Origin: Kingdonia uniflora
Taxonomy: Eukaryota; Streptophyta; Magnoliopsida; Ranunculales; Circaeasteraceae
Assembly (NCBI GenBank): GCA_014058105.1
Contig: JACGCM010000655.1
Span: forward strand, 384,501 to 448,500
Reading direction: 5' to 3'
DNA: 64,000 nucleotides
Part shown: positions 46,786 through 59,594 of the stretch, in pieces
Position numbering within the stretch: the stretch's first letter is position 1
Layout of the letters: each line of letters opens with the position of its first letter
Position numbers and translations under genes: made by a program
Notes under the pieces: generated by a model
The model's input: the letters and a program-made list of their open reading frames with translations, nothing else
Told to the model about the DNA's origin: nothing
Databases searched by the model: none

Positions 46786-47976
46786 CTAGTGGTGTTAGAA
46801 CTCTTTTCTTTTGGAGGTGGGTGACTTGCGTACGCCGATTCTTTTGGCTCTTGTTGGGTAGTTTAGAAGCCGGATTTGTCTAAAGAAAGGGTTAAAGCTA
46901 GAAGACGGGGAGATGTGAGTTAAGGCTAAAAAAAACCAGACTTGCGTACGTTAAATAAGAGCAAGAAAGAGTTGCTAAAGCTAGGGTTAGAGGTGTTATA
47001 TATAAAGAGGCGTAGGCCAAAGAACCTTATCCTTGCGAAATCTTAGTCCTGGCCAATCACCAACCCTAAGGTCTACTGGCGCTCCGCAGCACCTATGGCG
47101 CACTATCGAATTTCGCATGAAGACTGGCAAATTTTGCATGAAGACTGGGACCTTCAATAGACAGTAGACTTACGTAGTTTAGGATCCTAGAAAAAAAAAA
47201 AAAACTACCACTATTTATCTGCTAGGAAGAAAATAGTCGAGCAAGAAAAAAGAGTTCCTGTCAAAGAAAATCTGTCGTGCCGGGGTGAGTTTTGGGGATA
47301 TAGAGTCGCCTAAACTCAGTTGCTTTCTCGCTTAAGCTAGGTCTACAGGGCGCGCTCCCCTAGTCGCCCTACGTGCATTATGATCTTGCTAGCCCGTGCG
47401 CTCAAAAGAAAGGATACGTAGCTCCTCTTATTCGGACTACGCTTTTCGAAACGGAGGGTCTTTTTTTTTTTTTTTTTTTTAGCGATGAAGCGAGAGGTAA
47501 AGAACTTGCTTTCTTTCCTCGTACGCAAGTGAAAGAAAGATAGGTAAAGAACTTGCTTTCTTTCCCCGTAATGTCCATTGACGCTAAAGAGCGTACTGAC
47601 GGCTGCGCATGTCTAAGAGAGCTAAGGTGTGGCCAATCCACGGCTCAAAAAAAAGGGGTGTGTTGCAGGACAGCCCTGGGAGGGGTGAGGAGTTGGTAGA
47701 GTAAGCTCGACAAGAACCCCTTGTTGTCACAAAAAAAGGGCTTAGACCTACGTGTCAGGGGAAAGAAAAGAAGACACCGTAGTAGTTTAGAAGACACCAA
47801 TAGAAGGGAAGTAGCATTCCCGGTTTTTTGGGGGGAAAGAAAATAAGACACCGAACCTTTAGCGATAGAAAGGAAAAGTCGCATTCTTTTAAAAGCGTGT
47901 TTGTCTTCTAAACTACTCTTTAACCAAAAAGTCCATTCCTGTAGCGTAGCAAGAGAGTCAACAACTGACCTATATC

Positions 47977-48045
47977 CACTAGTTGCGTCTCAGAGACCAC
48001 CGAGCGATCCACTGGCACTAGTTGCGTCTCAGAGACCACCGAGCG
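47977..48045 (+). repeat. 30-bp duplication
   Basis: CACTAGTTGCGTCTCAGAG plus ACCACCGAGCG at 47977-48006 and 48016-48045, identical. Confidence 0.9.
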
Positions 48046-50096
48046 GAGCGGACAAGGCCTCTAAACTACAAACTACTTTTTTTGGGTTTTTTTTAGGGCA
48101 AGTTTAGATCGAAACTCCTAGCTTTTAGCTTTTTTTTTATCACCAGACAGAAAGGTAAAAAGTGAGAGAGTGGCATGTGCTGTAGAGCTTACAGCCTAGT
48201 CGGCCTGGGCCTAAACTAGGGGCAGAAAGAGTAGTTGTGTTTTAGAGGACTCTTAAAAATGTTCAGACCTAGAGGCAGTCTCTTAAGATTACCCTACGCA
48301 TTCTACAAGACGCATCCAAGAGCCACCGGTGCTGACTCAGTCATGCGCTATGCCTTGGCCACATAAATGAATAGCTATTGAATCGCAAACTGGGGTAACA
48401 AGAGGATTTCCAAGTCATGGACAACTTGTGAGGGCTTTAGTAGTTTGTAGTTTGGACACGAGACCCACTAAACTTGCGTACGAAAAGGGTTAGAAGTAGC
48501 TTCCCACACCTAAGTCAGAAAATTCCGTTCACTTGCGTACATCGAAAAAGCATCAACCTTTTTTTGAGGTAAGAAAGGTAGTTTAGCAGCGTAACATCGA
48601 ATCCGGCAATATTCCCCGTACGCAAGTCCCAGCTCAAAATGTTCTGCTTATTCTAATGTCCACCTCTGGTCTTGTCCTTATCCACCTTTTTTATAACTAC
48701 CTATGGCTCCTCCAACTGCCTACAATGTATTTCTGGTGACCTACAGCTAGCGCATACTCATGATCCGCAGGTTCCACAGGGCTTTTTCTCACGGCTTCGT
48801 GCCCCCCAACTACTTTTTAGGAAAGGTATTTGCAAATCAGAGAAAACCAGTGTGTTTTGGAGCGCTTTCTTTCCCCCACCTTAGCGCTATACACAACTGG
48901 CCTGCCTTACTAAGGATCCTAGCGATAAAATAGATATAAAAGAAAAGAAATAGCGACTCAAGGAAATAGCGACTCAACTTGCGTACGATGAAAGGACTCA
49001 GGCAGAGCCAACTCAGTAGTTTAGGACGCGAGTTGAGTAGCGTAGCGTGTGGGCCTTTTTCTGCCTATAGTGAGTTCCTTAGGTTCCTAAGCCATCCGTA
49101 GACCTCGCCTGTCTCGACCGTCCACTAGGCTCGCAAAAAAAGGGCCCTAGCTAACTCTAAGCTGGACTAGCGCCCACTACTGTAGGGTAAGACGTTGCTA
49201 CTGGGAGAGGAGGGCTCATAAGCCACATGTCGCTAAAAAAAACTCTGTCTCTCTATCTATAGCTACTAGCACGGGCCCCTACCCCTACCCTAAATCAACG
49301 GAGTTTCTTTCGCTAGCTACTTTTTTGTGGCTTTGTGTATCTAATGATACCTAGGCTATGTCGAAGTCGGGCTAGTGAAGATTTGCGAAAAAGCCTGGGC
49401 GGCGACGGTAGCAACGGTGGGTCTCCTCTTGTAGCGTAGTTTAGGATCCTTCATAAGAGCTCTCTAACTACTGGCGCGACTACGCTTCCGAGATGCTGAT
49501 GAACCAGGCCCAAACTACGGCTGAAAAAAAACAACGCTTTTTCGAGATTCCACGCGTACAGCAGCTAGTACAGCAGCTTTCTCTAATTGCTAGCAATGCG
49601 CTCATAGACCACAGCGCCGGATCCTAAAGTAGAGCCTGGGGTACCACGCAAGAAATAAAAGGCATAGAAAGAAAAACAAAGCCTGTTTTGTCTATAGTTG
49701 CAAAATAGCGACTAGAGCTATGTTGGTATTGTAGTTTAGGACCCACCCCACTTCGCAACGCAACCTAAGGTTTACCTGTTTTGACTCCTAAACTACGCAG
49801 CCCTGGTAGATCTCTCGTCCATAAAAGAAGACACCGGTAGAAAGGAAGACACCGTACTTTCTTTCAAGAGAAGGTTTGAATAATAGACATTACGGCGATC
49901 TGGGCTCAAAAAAAAAAGGCAAGACAGGCCCAAGAACAAAAGAAAAACCCGCTCTACGTACGCAAGTCAAAGCGATGTAGGCGATCCTGCGCAAGGACGA
50001 ACTCCTAGGAAATAGCTTCTAACTGTTGAGAACGCCGTACGCAAGTCCACCACCTGCCGCTCTTGCTCTTAACCTTTGGAGTGCAGACCAGCTTAA

Positions 50097-50162
50097 GAAG
50101 TAGGAGATCGCTACTTTCGTCCTCTAACTACTGAGAAGTAGGAGATCGCTACTTTCGTCCTC
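50097..50162 (+). repeat. 28-bp duplication
   Basis: GAAGTAGGAGATCGCTACTT plus TCGTCCTC at 50097-50124 and 50135-50162. The spacer is TAACTACTGA, a variant of the CTAAACTAC word. Confidence 0.9.
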
Positions 50163-50565
50163 ATTTGAGTGCTGCCAGTGTGAGCCTTGACCACTAGAGC
50201 GGTAAGAATCCTCACTTCGAGACCTAAGGCCCCCATTCGCGGGGAGAATATATATTAGCACTCCGTAGCAAGGATCCTTCAAGCGCAAGGATCCTTCAAG
50301 AAAGGTTCGTCGAGTTCAAAAAAGTAGTTAGAGGCAGACAAGGTAGGGAAAAGGTGCCGGCGACTTCAAGGACCTTTTGCGTTAGCTTCTCGAACTTGCG
50401 TACGCAAAACTGGCTTGTCTTTCTTGGCGTTAGCGCCACCAGTAGTGTGTTGTTGAAGACCGCCAAAGCCATCCTCAGAAGAATAGCCCAGCCATCAACA
50501 ACACACCAGAAGAACGACCTACCTCAGAAGAATACGCGATTTCCAAGGATACTAAGGAAAATAGG

Positions 50566-50624
50566 CTGCCTCTAACAACGTAAGCTACCTACTTCTTTTT
50601 AAAGCGATTTCATAACGCCAGTAG
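50566..50624 (+). repeat. 59-bp long-range direct repeat, copy 2
   Basis: The partner of 5195-5253 in direct orientation. It is followed by GTGAGGATCCTT, so the BamHI word lies at its edge here but not in copy 1. Confidence 0.92.
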
Positions 50625-51123
50625 GTGAGGATCCTTCCAGCAATGTGTTGAAGAAAGGTAGTTGTAGTTTGGGAAGCTCTTTTTCTTTTGATTTCTTTTC
50701 TTTGTACGCAAGTGACCGTCGATTCCCATGGTTTGAAGCGTAGTGGCTTTGTCTATAGCTAATTGCTTTCTTGCCTTGATATCCGCTTTTGCATCTTCTA
50801 GACACATGCACGTGAGAGCACGTCTAGTTGGTCGAATGTGGAGCTAGGAAAGAAGAGCAGCTCAGACGGACGGTAGAATAGCTTAAGACAGCGCATAGTG
50901 GCTTTGTCTATAGCTAATGGTGAAGCGTAGTGGCTTTGTCTTTTCTATTTATAGGATTTCCTTTCTCTTGGTGTTGGTCTCCAGTAAGTGGAGCGGGCTT
51001 AGCTAGCTTCTTTTTTTTTGGAAATAGCTCCTTCTATAGATAGCCAGTCCTTAGTATAGATAGCCAGTCCTAAACTACAGCTAGTTCTCCCTTTTTAAAG
51101 CTTGTTCACTCCTCTAAAACACA

Positions 51124-51209
51124 CGGAAAGCAAGGCTACGTTTCTCACGTAACTGAAAGCAAGGCTATATTTATCACGTAACTGACTGAAAGCAAGGCTA
51201 CATTTCTCA
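51124..51209 (+). repeat. 29-bp tandem array
   Basis: GAAAGCAAGGCTACGTTTC plus TCACGTAACT: units 51124-51152, 51153-51181 and 51186-51209, with a 4-bp GACT duplication before the last. Confidence 0.9.
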
Positions 51210-52695
51210 CGCGCAAGCTTCTTTATGGGGGGCAACGTCCCTAAAGCTTTATAAAGCTTTAGCAGAAATAGCACTAGATAAGCAGAAATAGCACTAGGAA
51301 AACCGGCAAGGACTCTCACCCGCCAGTAGAGGTTATCCTAAAAGAGACATTTAGGATAAGACGTGGCAAGCTAGAGAGTCTTACTGAAGACCAAAGTGAG
51401 GATCCTAGAGCTCTCCAAGGCATCGCACAACATAGCTCCTAAGTCTCACAAAGCAAAGCAATAGAGCTCAAGACGTGAAACTTGCGTACGGCGAAACTGC
51501 CCTTAAAAGAAGTGGATCAGTCTGAGACGCGACCCGAAGAACATAGCTCCCGGCGTGATGAAAGCACTAGTAAAGAGAGTTAACCCTAGCCAGTGGTGTG
51601 CTGCAGGTCGATAAGAACTCTTCTTAAAAAGACCTAAGCCATAGTATAAGCGTAGTTTTTTTTAGTAGTGGTTATTGTCTTCCAAGAAAGAAGCCCCTAC
51701 CCCCGTCTAAAGGTAATGGCTCAAGAAAAACCTATTACATAAGAGCGCTAGAGGTTCCGAGCGAAAGAGAGAACCTGGACTAAGAAACCATAGCTCCAAC
51801 ACACCACTAGCTCAACGTGCTGCTAAACCCATAGCTCCAACACACCACTAGCTCAACGCTCGCCAGCTCAACGTGTTACTTACTAAACCAAGCAGCTCAA
51901 CGCTAGCCAGCTCAACGCGCTAAACGAAAGAGAGAACCAGCCCTAAACTACGATCACTCATAGCTCCAACACACTACTAGCTCTTTTCTTTAATGCTCCT
52001 AAACCAAGACAAGGCATGCGTCGTAGTTTAGGGTAGTGAGCGCCTAACTCCAGCCCTAAGATAGCCGAGCAGTAGGAAGAGCAGAGTTGCTAAAGCTACG
52101 AGACAGGCATATCTTTTCGCGAGTTGAAGAAGGGATCCCAAAATAAAAGTGCTAGAGTATTAAAGAGCTCCTAAAAAGGATGTGCATAGCTGAAGAAAAG
52201 AACTCTCCCACATCGACTGAGGGCTAACTAGCTCCTAAAACTACGGGTTCTGTTCTAAGGCGTGCTCTCCAAACCACTGATTGTAGTTTAGGAACGCAAC
52301 TCCTAAACTACTAAACTTGAAGCCTGACCCGCTTTTTTTGAACCTCAATAAAGAGAAGACGACTCTCTTTCTTATAGGCTAAGAAGTCCGCAACAAAGAA
52401 AAGGCCTTTCTTTCTGGCTTTAAAAACCCCCACCCACTATAGACATATTAGCGCTTTCCCCGTACGCAAGTTTTTTTATAGGATACTAAGGAAAAGTAGT
52501 TTACTTGCGTACGGCTACCTCTAAACCACTAAATAGGTCCGGAGCAACCTACCGCTTTTAAAACAGCTCTAAGAAAAGAGAGCGCATAACCCGACTCAAT
52601 AGACATTATGACTACGAGGCTACTCCAAGTCTTGCCGGAGCTTTCGATGTTGGCCTACGGAACCTAGCTCTTTCTAAGAGCGCTTAGGGACAGGA

Positions 52696-52888
52696 AAGAA
52701 CTCGGAAGCGGTTAGTGTGAAAAGGAGACATAACCGAGCAAAAACAACGAGAGGAAGCCGGATCATTTAAAGAGAAAAGATAAGAATGTAAATAGTTGCT
52801 TTAAGCAGTTGCTACTTTAAAAAGAGGTGGGACTTGCGTACGTTAAAAGAACTCGGAAGCGGTTAGTGTGAAAAGGAGGCATAACCCA
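52696..52888 (+). repeat. 32-bp direct repeat, 161 bp apart
   Basis: AAGAACTCGGAAGCGGTTAG plus TGTGAAAAGGAG at 52696-52727 and 52857-52888. Similarity continues as [AG]CATAACC. Confidence 0.9.
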
Positions 52889-53374
52889 ACCTCAGAGCAA
52901 CGGAAAGGAGAGGAAAGAAAAGAAGGGAACTCAAGGCGCAAAAGCTTTGGTAAGGATCCTTGCTGACTCTATCTTCTTCTAATCTACTGAACTCCCCCTT
53001 TCGCTTAGGCAGCGTAGGCCTGTCAATCGAAGGATCCTAGCTAGCTCTACTACGACGCTTGGCAAGGCTCCCAACCAAGAAAGAAAATGTCTTTAGTTAG
53101 CCAACAAGCGCACTATACCAAACCTATAGACCTTATTGTCTCTGTCTTGATGACTTGCGTACGCTGAGCTGACATCCCTTTTTTAATAGGTGTGAAACCT
53201 TAGGACTGTGACTTTGACTGAGAACCTGCACGCCCTTCTTCACTCCAATTTCGGGGAAGGACTTTAAATAGAAGAAGAGGTGGGTGAGCGCGGATTAAGG
53301 CCTTTAAATAGATGAAGAGGTGTGTGTTGGAACTTGCGTACGTCAAAAGCAGAGGTGTTTTCCAAACTACTAAA

Positions 53375-53395
53375 GCCTAAAATATACATTACGGC
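53375..53395 (-). repeat. 21-bp GCCGTAATGT...TTTTAGGC element, copy 5
   Basis: A perfect copy on the minus strand, flanked by CTAAA and TTTTTAAAGCCGG. It is bounded by a CAAACTAC word on the left and an ACTTGCGTACG word on the right. Confidence 0.85.
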
Positions 53396-53533
53396 TTTTT
53401 AAAGCCGGACTTGCGTACGTTAAATAAGGGTTGCTAAAGCTATGATAGACAATGGGAGCTAGCGAGCCAAATAGAACAGGCGGTAGTTGTAGTTTGTAGT
53501 TTGGACACCTCTAAAGCTACCTACTATCCGAAA

Positions 53534-53571
53534 TGTCTTTGGACTTGTTTAGTAGTTTAGCGGTGGTAGTT
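53534..53571 (+). repeat. 38-bp direct repeat, copy 1
   Basis: Identical to 63814-63851: TGTCTTTGGACTTGTTTAG, then TAGTTTAGCGGTGGTAGTT. It contains one GTAGTTTAG word. Confidence 0.9.
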
Positions 53572-55091
53572 TGTAGTTTGGAGGCGGTTGCTAAAGCTCC
53601 TTTCAAGTATTAAAGAAAAGAGGTGGTAGCCGTACGCAAGTTTAAAGTAGCTCAGAGGTTTTAAAGCCAAGCCTTTAGAGCGTCAGTTAAAGAAGAATAG
53701 GAGGAGTTATGGCTTTGGCGAGTGTAGATCAGTTGTCCAGCTATTTCTATGCACAGGTTTCTAAAAGGTAGTTTAGCGGTGGTTTGTGAGATCTATATAG
53801 ATAGAAAAAAAGAGTATAGCTTCAAAACTACGCATTGAAAAGCCTTCTAAAGGACAAACGTCTCTAACTACTGTCCTTGTCCTAATGTCCCATGTCTTTT
53901 CTTCTAGTTGTAGCTTTAGCAACTACAACCATCAGGCGTCCTTGTACATGTCCTAATGTCCCATGTCTTTTCTTCGTACGCAAGTTTTTAAAGAAGCAAC
54001 CATCAGGCGTCCTTTCCATCCTGTCCCAAAAAGATGGGTGTGTTTTAGGTGGGGTCTCCACAAAAATTTCTGAAGGCAGTCCTAAAACTACTTCTTTTCA
54101 TTGTTTTTTGTAGTGTGTTTTAGAGAGCAGGATGCCTTAACTACTGTTAGAGAGCAGGATGCCTAAACTACGAATAAATAAAGCTTGGCCGACCCATATA
54201 GGGTGTTGGCCAATGCCGAGAACAAGAGTCGTAAAAAGCAGAGAAATGAACTCCGATGAACAACAACCTACAGCTTAGTAGGGGTATGTTAAGCAACGCC
54301 TCTAACTACTCTTTCCCACAGTCTCCATTTTCTACCTTTTCCTTCAGAAGTCGGCATTGTTTTCATCAGTCTCGGTCCTTAACTACTTTCCCAGTTTTTT
54401 TTCAACGTTATCCACTATCTCCGTACGCAAGTTTAAGGCATAGGAACTTCATGACTAGGGCCGTGTTCGAAGGATCCTTCTACTCTCCTAGCAAAACAGG
54501 TCTACTCTCTGTGCCGGGTCTGCTCCTGTCGACTCAGGCATGGCTTGCTCTCTTTGATGCTTCACTTCAGTCCAGTCCTAACATTTGGATCGCTCTAACC
54601 AAACTACTAGCTTTACTCTTTAGCAAGGATCCTTCCTGTCAGTTCTGAGAATCCTGCCATAGCTATAGCCAGCCTTCTTTTTTGAGCTTTCAATAGCTGT
54701 AGCTAAGAGGACGCTTCGTAGCAACTTGACCGACGCCCCGCCCTCTGGAAATGGTAGTTTAGAAATCCTTTCTTTAAACGTACGCAAGTCACGCTTTCTT
54801 TTAGCGCTAACTCTGAGCTATTTGAAAGCCTCCGGTTCCCACCTCTTTTTAACGTACGCAAGTCCGGCTTCCGTTCTTTAGCCCACTATTTATAACGGCG
54901 CCCTCCAAACTACCTTGTCCCTACTTCCTCTTTTTGTCCCTGCTTCTTGTCCCTACTCTTCTTGTATGAGGTTCCTTGGCTCTATAGCCTGTAGTACAGT
55001 GGTACCTCTAGTATAGGCTAGGATCCTTGCGCTTCCTTCCGCAAAGAGCTCCCCTATTCTCAAACTCTATCTACCTATTCGCCCCTAACAA

Positions 55092-55177
55092 AGTGGCACT
55101 CTACTTCCAACCTACCTATCTAATGGCAAGGATCCTAGCTAGTGGCACTCTACTTCCAACCTACCTATCTAATGGCA
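55092..55177 (+). repeat. 37-bp duplication with AGGATCCT at the junction
   Basis: AGTGGCACTCTACTTCCAAC onward at 55092-55128 and 55141-55177, identical. The 12-bp spacer AGGATCCTAGCT is the BamHI word, so the word marks the breakpoint. Confidence 0.93.
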
Positions 55178-58100
55178 TAGAAGCTCACAAAAGACAAAAG
55201 AAAAGACGTGCAAGTATCCTAAACTACGCACACCGCGATGCAAGACATAGAGTAGAGTGATGCTAGGATCCATCTTCCGCTAAAGACTCTAACTCTATCT
55301 CAGGTACCGAGGTTTTTTTTAGACCTAGACTTTCTTTCTCTAAGAGATCCGAGGATTATGGTTTTAGCCATTAAGCATAGTTTTTTTAAAAGCGTCTTTT
55401 TTTAGATAGGCGAGAGCAAGGATCCGTAGTTTAGGAGTCAGACTTGCGTACGATGATCTAGGTGGAGTAAGCTATGAAGCAAAGGAGGAGAGTCGCATAG
55501 CAAGGATAAGATGAGACCGATCTGAGCCTAAATAGCCTACTGGACTTGCGTACGGAGAGTCTACGCTTGAAAGCAATCCTTAGGGTAGATCGAAGATGGG
55601 CTTTTTTTTTTTTACTCAGTAGACGAAGAATGCAGACCAGCAGACGAAGTCAGGCTGGGAAGTAGTAGGGCGGAGAGCCAAGGAAAGAGTAGAACGAAGC
55701 AAAAGAATAGCCTACTGGTGGGTAGCTTTGGAGATCCAGTTAGCAGGCTTCTGACTCAACGTAGGATAGAGAGACCGAACCAACCCTTTGTCGAAGCACC
55801 CATCAAGATCAAAGAGAAGATTCCAGTACAGCCTTTCTTGCAAGAAGGAAGCAAGAAGGAAACCCGTATAAGGAAAAGCAGAAGTAAGAGTCGCCATAGT
55901 AGGTCCAAATTTGGAGCAAACCCGGGTTTTTTGTAGTTTAGAGCGCCTGATGGTTGTAGCCTAATGAGTTGGCAACTAGTAGAAGCCATTGGATGAATGA
56001 GAGCAGCAGCTTCGTGGATAGAACATGGTCCGCGCGTAGAGAAAGGGTGGAACTCGCATTGAGTGGAAGTTTCTTTCTCTTTACTATTTGAGCTATCTTG
56101 CTACGGAGCTCTAGAGTGGCAACCGGAGTCCCATCCGAATAGCCTACAATAGTTGGGGGCACCTGGTGGAAAACACATGCACCCTAAACTACAAAAAAAA
56201 GTTTCATCCGTCTTTTCAGAGCATTAAAGAAAAGAAGTCGTCCTCTAAACTACTCCACTGTCTTCGCGCTCTACTCAGAGTTCTTGCTTTGGATCTCGTC
56301 GACGACTAGTTCCGTGCTCCTTCTCTTTCTTCGACTATCTAAGTCACGCCTCCAGCTATTTCTATATACATTACAATTCACTATTCTCTTCTGTCCACCT
56401 CTAAGCTGCTCTTTCGTCGTACGCAAGTAACTCGTAGTTTAGGATCCTACCTATTCTTTTGCGTCTTTAAACTCTTTTCGTACGCAAGTTTAGTGGGTCT
56501 CGTGTCCTTTTAAAGCTTGCGCAAGCCTCTAACTACTTTTAAACCCTTCTATATACATTGTTTTTTAACCTAACCCTTTTCTTTTCTTTATCCTCTGTGC
56601 CACTAAACTACGAAAGGCTTCCTCTGCGTTCAAGAACTCAAAGGCTACCTCTAATTGGTTCCACCGTCTCTAAACTACTAAACTCGTTCTTTGCGCCTAT
56701 CTAAGTCTCGTTCTTCTTTAACTCCCCTATCTAAGTCTCGTTGACTATCTCCGGCTACCTAATCCACTGCCTAAGTCTCGTTGACTATCTAAGTCTTCGC
56801 CTATCTCCGTCTCTAAACTACCTCTAAACTACCTCTACTGGCAGAAATAGCGATAAGACAAAGCCATTGGGGGTTAAAAAAGCCTAAGGTATCCGCCTAT
56901 ACTTGAACCCTATACGCTAACTCGAATGCAAAAGATCTTTCATCGCCTATTGTCTCACGCTTCCTCTCACCCCACTTTAAAAGAGGATGCGTAGGCGGAG
57001 CTAGTTGCTACTAGCCCGTAGTTTAGGAGCCCCAACTAACGCTTCGGCCTGGGGTTTAGGCTACCTCTTATACAAAAGCTCTAAGCAAATAGCACTATGG
57101 AAATGACCACTATGCAACCTTTTGTTGCCTTTTTGCTGTAGGCCCTAATCGCTCCTTCTTGTGCCTCTAACTACTAAATAGCGAAGTGGCCCCTAAGCTA
57201 CAAAAACTAGAGGCCTTGCCCTACTAGTCCTGCTCCAGCTGTCCTGCAACCCAATTTCTCTCTGCCTAAGCGATTCTCGGAAAACACTCTAGCGCTCCCC
57301 GTTGTTGACTATATGAGGCCACTTCTTTTTTTTTGGATTCCGATACCTATAGACAAGAACAAATAACGATGGTTTGGTTTCGTGTCTTACTTCTCCAACG
57401 AAAGCTTTGGTGCAAATCCCGTTCCTAAACCGCTTAGCAGCAACAACGAGAAAACAGTGTGCTTCTAAACTATTCTTTGCTACCTATTTCGGCAAGTCTT
57501 TGTGAAATGACTCCGATGAGAATCAATCTGAGAGAAGAAATCTGAAGTCGACTTCTAAACTACAATAAACGTGCTCTGAGCAGAGTCAAAAAAGCCGAAC
57601 TTGCGTACGAGGAATCCACAGATTTCGATCTAGACCGAGTGAACCTCTCTGAGCTAACCTAAGTAAAAAACAAGGCTCAGCGTACGCAAGTCCAAACTAC
57701 GGAAGAAAGAAAGGCTTAAATCCTGCAAGGTGGCCAATCTTTTCGATGACTTGCGTACGCTAACCTAAGTAAAAAGTGAGGCTCAAATCCAACTCTTTTT
57801 TCACTCCTAACTACTTCTTAAAAAAGAGCTCCACCTTTGGCTACCCGCAAGAAAGACTTTTTCGCGCGTTGAGCTTTGTGCTACAATGGAAAAGAGGACT
57901 GGGGTAATGTCTATAGCGCTATTTTCGACGTACGCAAGTATAAGAAAAAAGCTAACTTGCGTACGTCAAAAGCAAGGCATCGGGATAAAAGTCCCACACC
58001 AAGCAAAGCGCTTAGACTTTTGCAGGCAAATAGCTGGTCCTACCAGCGTAGTTTAGAAATCCATCGTAGCTCTTTTCCACCGCACGCAAGTTAGCTCAAT

Positions 58101-58865
58101 CTGCTTGTCTTGTCTTAGCCCGTAATGTATATTTTGAAACTCCTTTTATTTAACTCCTACAGTGGATTATATGAAAGACAGTAGTTTGTTAAGTAGTTTG
58201 GACACCCTTTTTGGTTGCGGAAAAGCGCGTCACTCCCACCTCTTTTCCTACAACTATTTAAAGTTCGCTCTCTAATGGCTAAAGCCTCTAAGCTACTCTT
58301 TAATGCTCTTTAATACTTGAAACTTGCGTACGGCTTCCAAACTACAACTCTCGCTATGCTAGGATCCTTGCTATACCAAAGCCATAACTCCTCCTAACTA
58401 CTTAAAGCCCTAGTTAAAAAAGAAATCTCCGATTCCTCTAACTCAATCTCCTTATCTTGCTTCTCATTTTTTCCACCGCTAAACTACTCCGCTGTTCTTT
58501 AATACTCTTTAATACTTTTTCTTTTCTTAAAAAATAGCTCTTTTTCACCGTACGCAAGTTGTTTAGGATCCTACCTATTCTTGCGCTTCATTTTGAATCT
58601 CTTTTCCTTGGTCCTTTCTTTCTTTCTTGCTGGCATCAATGGCTAGTTCTTTTAAAAGCGTTTTGTCCAGTAGTGCCTCCCCTGTAGTGCCTTCCCCTAT
58701 AGGCTATTCTTTCTTTCCTCACTTTCATAGCTTCATAGCGCGGTGGCTTTCCTCACCCCTAAGGCCTTTTTGTGCCCGCCAAGAAAACTCTATTAGGTTC
58801 ATCAAACTCGCTCACACTGAAGTGATAGGATAGCGTCAATCTTTCTATTTTCTTTGGTCTTTTTT
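55178..58865. other. Intergenic, word-rich
   Basis: No gene seen. CTATCTAAGTCTCGTT occurs about five times at 56695-56800. A composite CTCTTTAATACTTGAAACTT with TGCGTACGGCTTCC and AAACTAC lies at 58305-58345. 55600-56160 is a word-poor block with open frames in three phases and no recognisable protein. Confidence 0.68.
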
Positions 58866-58958
58866 GGCGCTTTGAATGCCCTATCTTTCTTTCTACCATT
58901 GCCGGCGCTTTGAATGCCCTATCTTTCTTTCTACCATTGCCGGCGCTTTGAATGCCCT
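58866..58958 (+). repeat. 38-bp tandem array
   Basis: GGCGCTTTGAATGCCCTATC onward: units 58866-58903 and 58904-58941, identical, then a partial third (58942-58958). Confidence 0.93.
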
Positions 58959-59594
58959 GTCCGTCTTTTTTCAAACTGCTGTTATCGAGCGATTTAGCCT
59001 AAAGATATTTTTCCGGTAGGTGTGACACCGGAGGATCCTTGGCTGTTTTGCTTTAGAAAAATAAAGAGCATTGTAGTTTAGAGCGTACGCAAGTTTTAAA
59101 AAAAAGCCTTAGTAGTTTAGAGTAGCCTTTAAAAGAAGGCATTAAGGAGTAGTTGTAGTTTAGAGGCGCCTCTTTTCCTTATTGCTCCTTTTCCTTTTCC
59201 TTTTCCTTAGTGCCAGAAGGATCCTTCGCATTTTAGCTAGCCCAGGTGCTTTATTAGCCACTTCCAGTTGACAAGTTGGGTCCTTTTCGATCTTAGCCTT
59301 TTTACTTCCCACCTCTAAAAGTGTTTAGGTCCCAGAATGAGTCATTTAAAGCCGTGCCGTAAGTTGTGGGTGCGAAGGATCCTTATGAGTTTATTGCTGT
59401 TTTTCCTCTATAGAGAGTGTCACTGAAATCAGAGGTTAACAATAGGGTATTGAGTTAACTTGCGTACGCCGATAGGCGAGGCACAGCTAGTTCGCATTTT
59501 AGATCTTTTCCTGTCTTGAACCTGACCCTTTTAAAACCAGTTTTTATTTCCGAGGCAAATCAGAGACATTAAAGAAAAGACCTGACCCGCCCAT

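Larger units (their letters stand above)
46786..50565. other. Intergenic, word-rich
   Basis: No gene seen. A T20 run lies at 47461-47480. AAAGAACTTGCTTTCTTTCC is repeated near 47499 and 47547 with different continuations (TCGTACGCAAGT and CCGTAATGTCCATT), so two different words follow the same sequence. Confidence 0.68.
50625..55091. other. Intergenic, word-rich
   Basis: No gene seen. ATAGCTCCAACACACCACTA units lie at 51789-51980. TCCTAATGTCCCATGTCTTT is duplicated near 53879 and 53952; one copy continues into TAGTTGTAGCTTTAGCAAC and the other into TCGTACGCAAGT. This again shows alternative words at the same junction. Confidence 0.68.

Noticed and set aside
54256..54648. 130-codon open frame, plus strand; a retrotransposon remnant was considered
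   Set aside because: No polymerase or integrase motif is visible, and parts are encoded by the dispersed words and AGGATCCTT.
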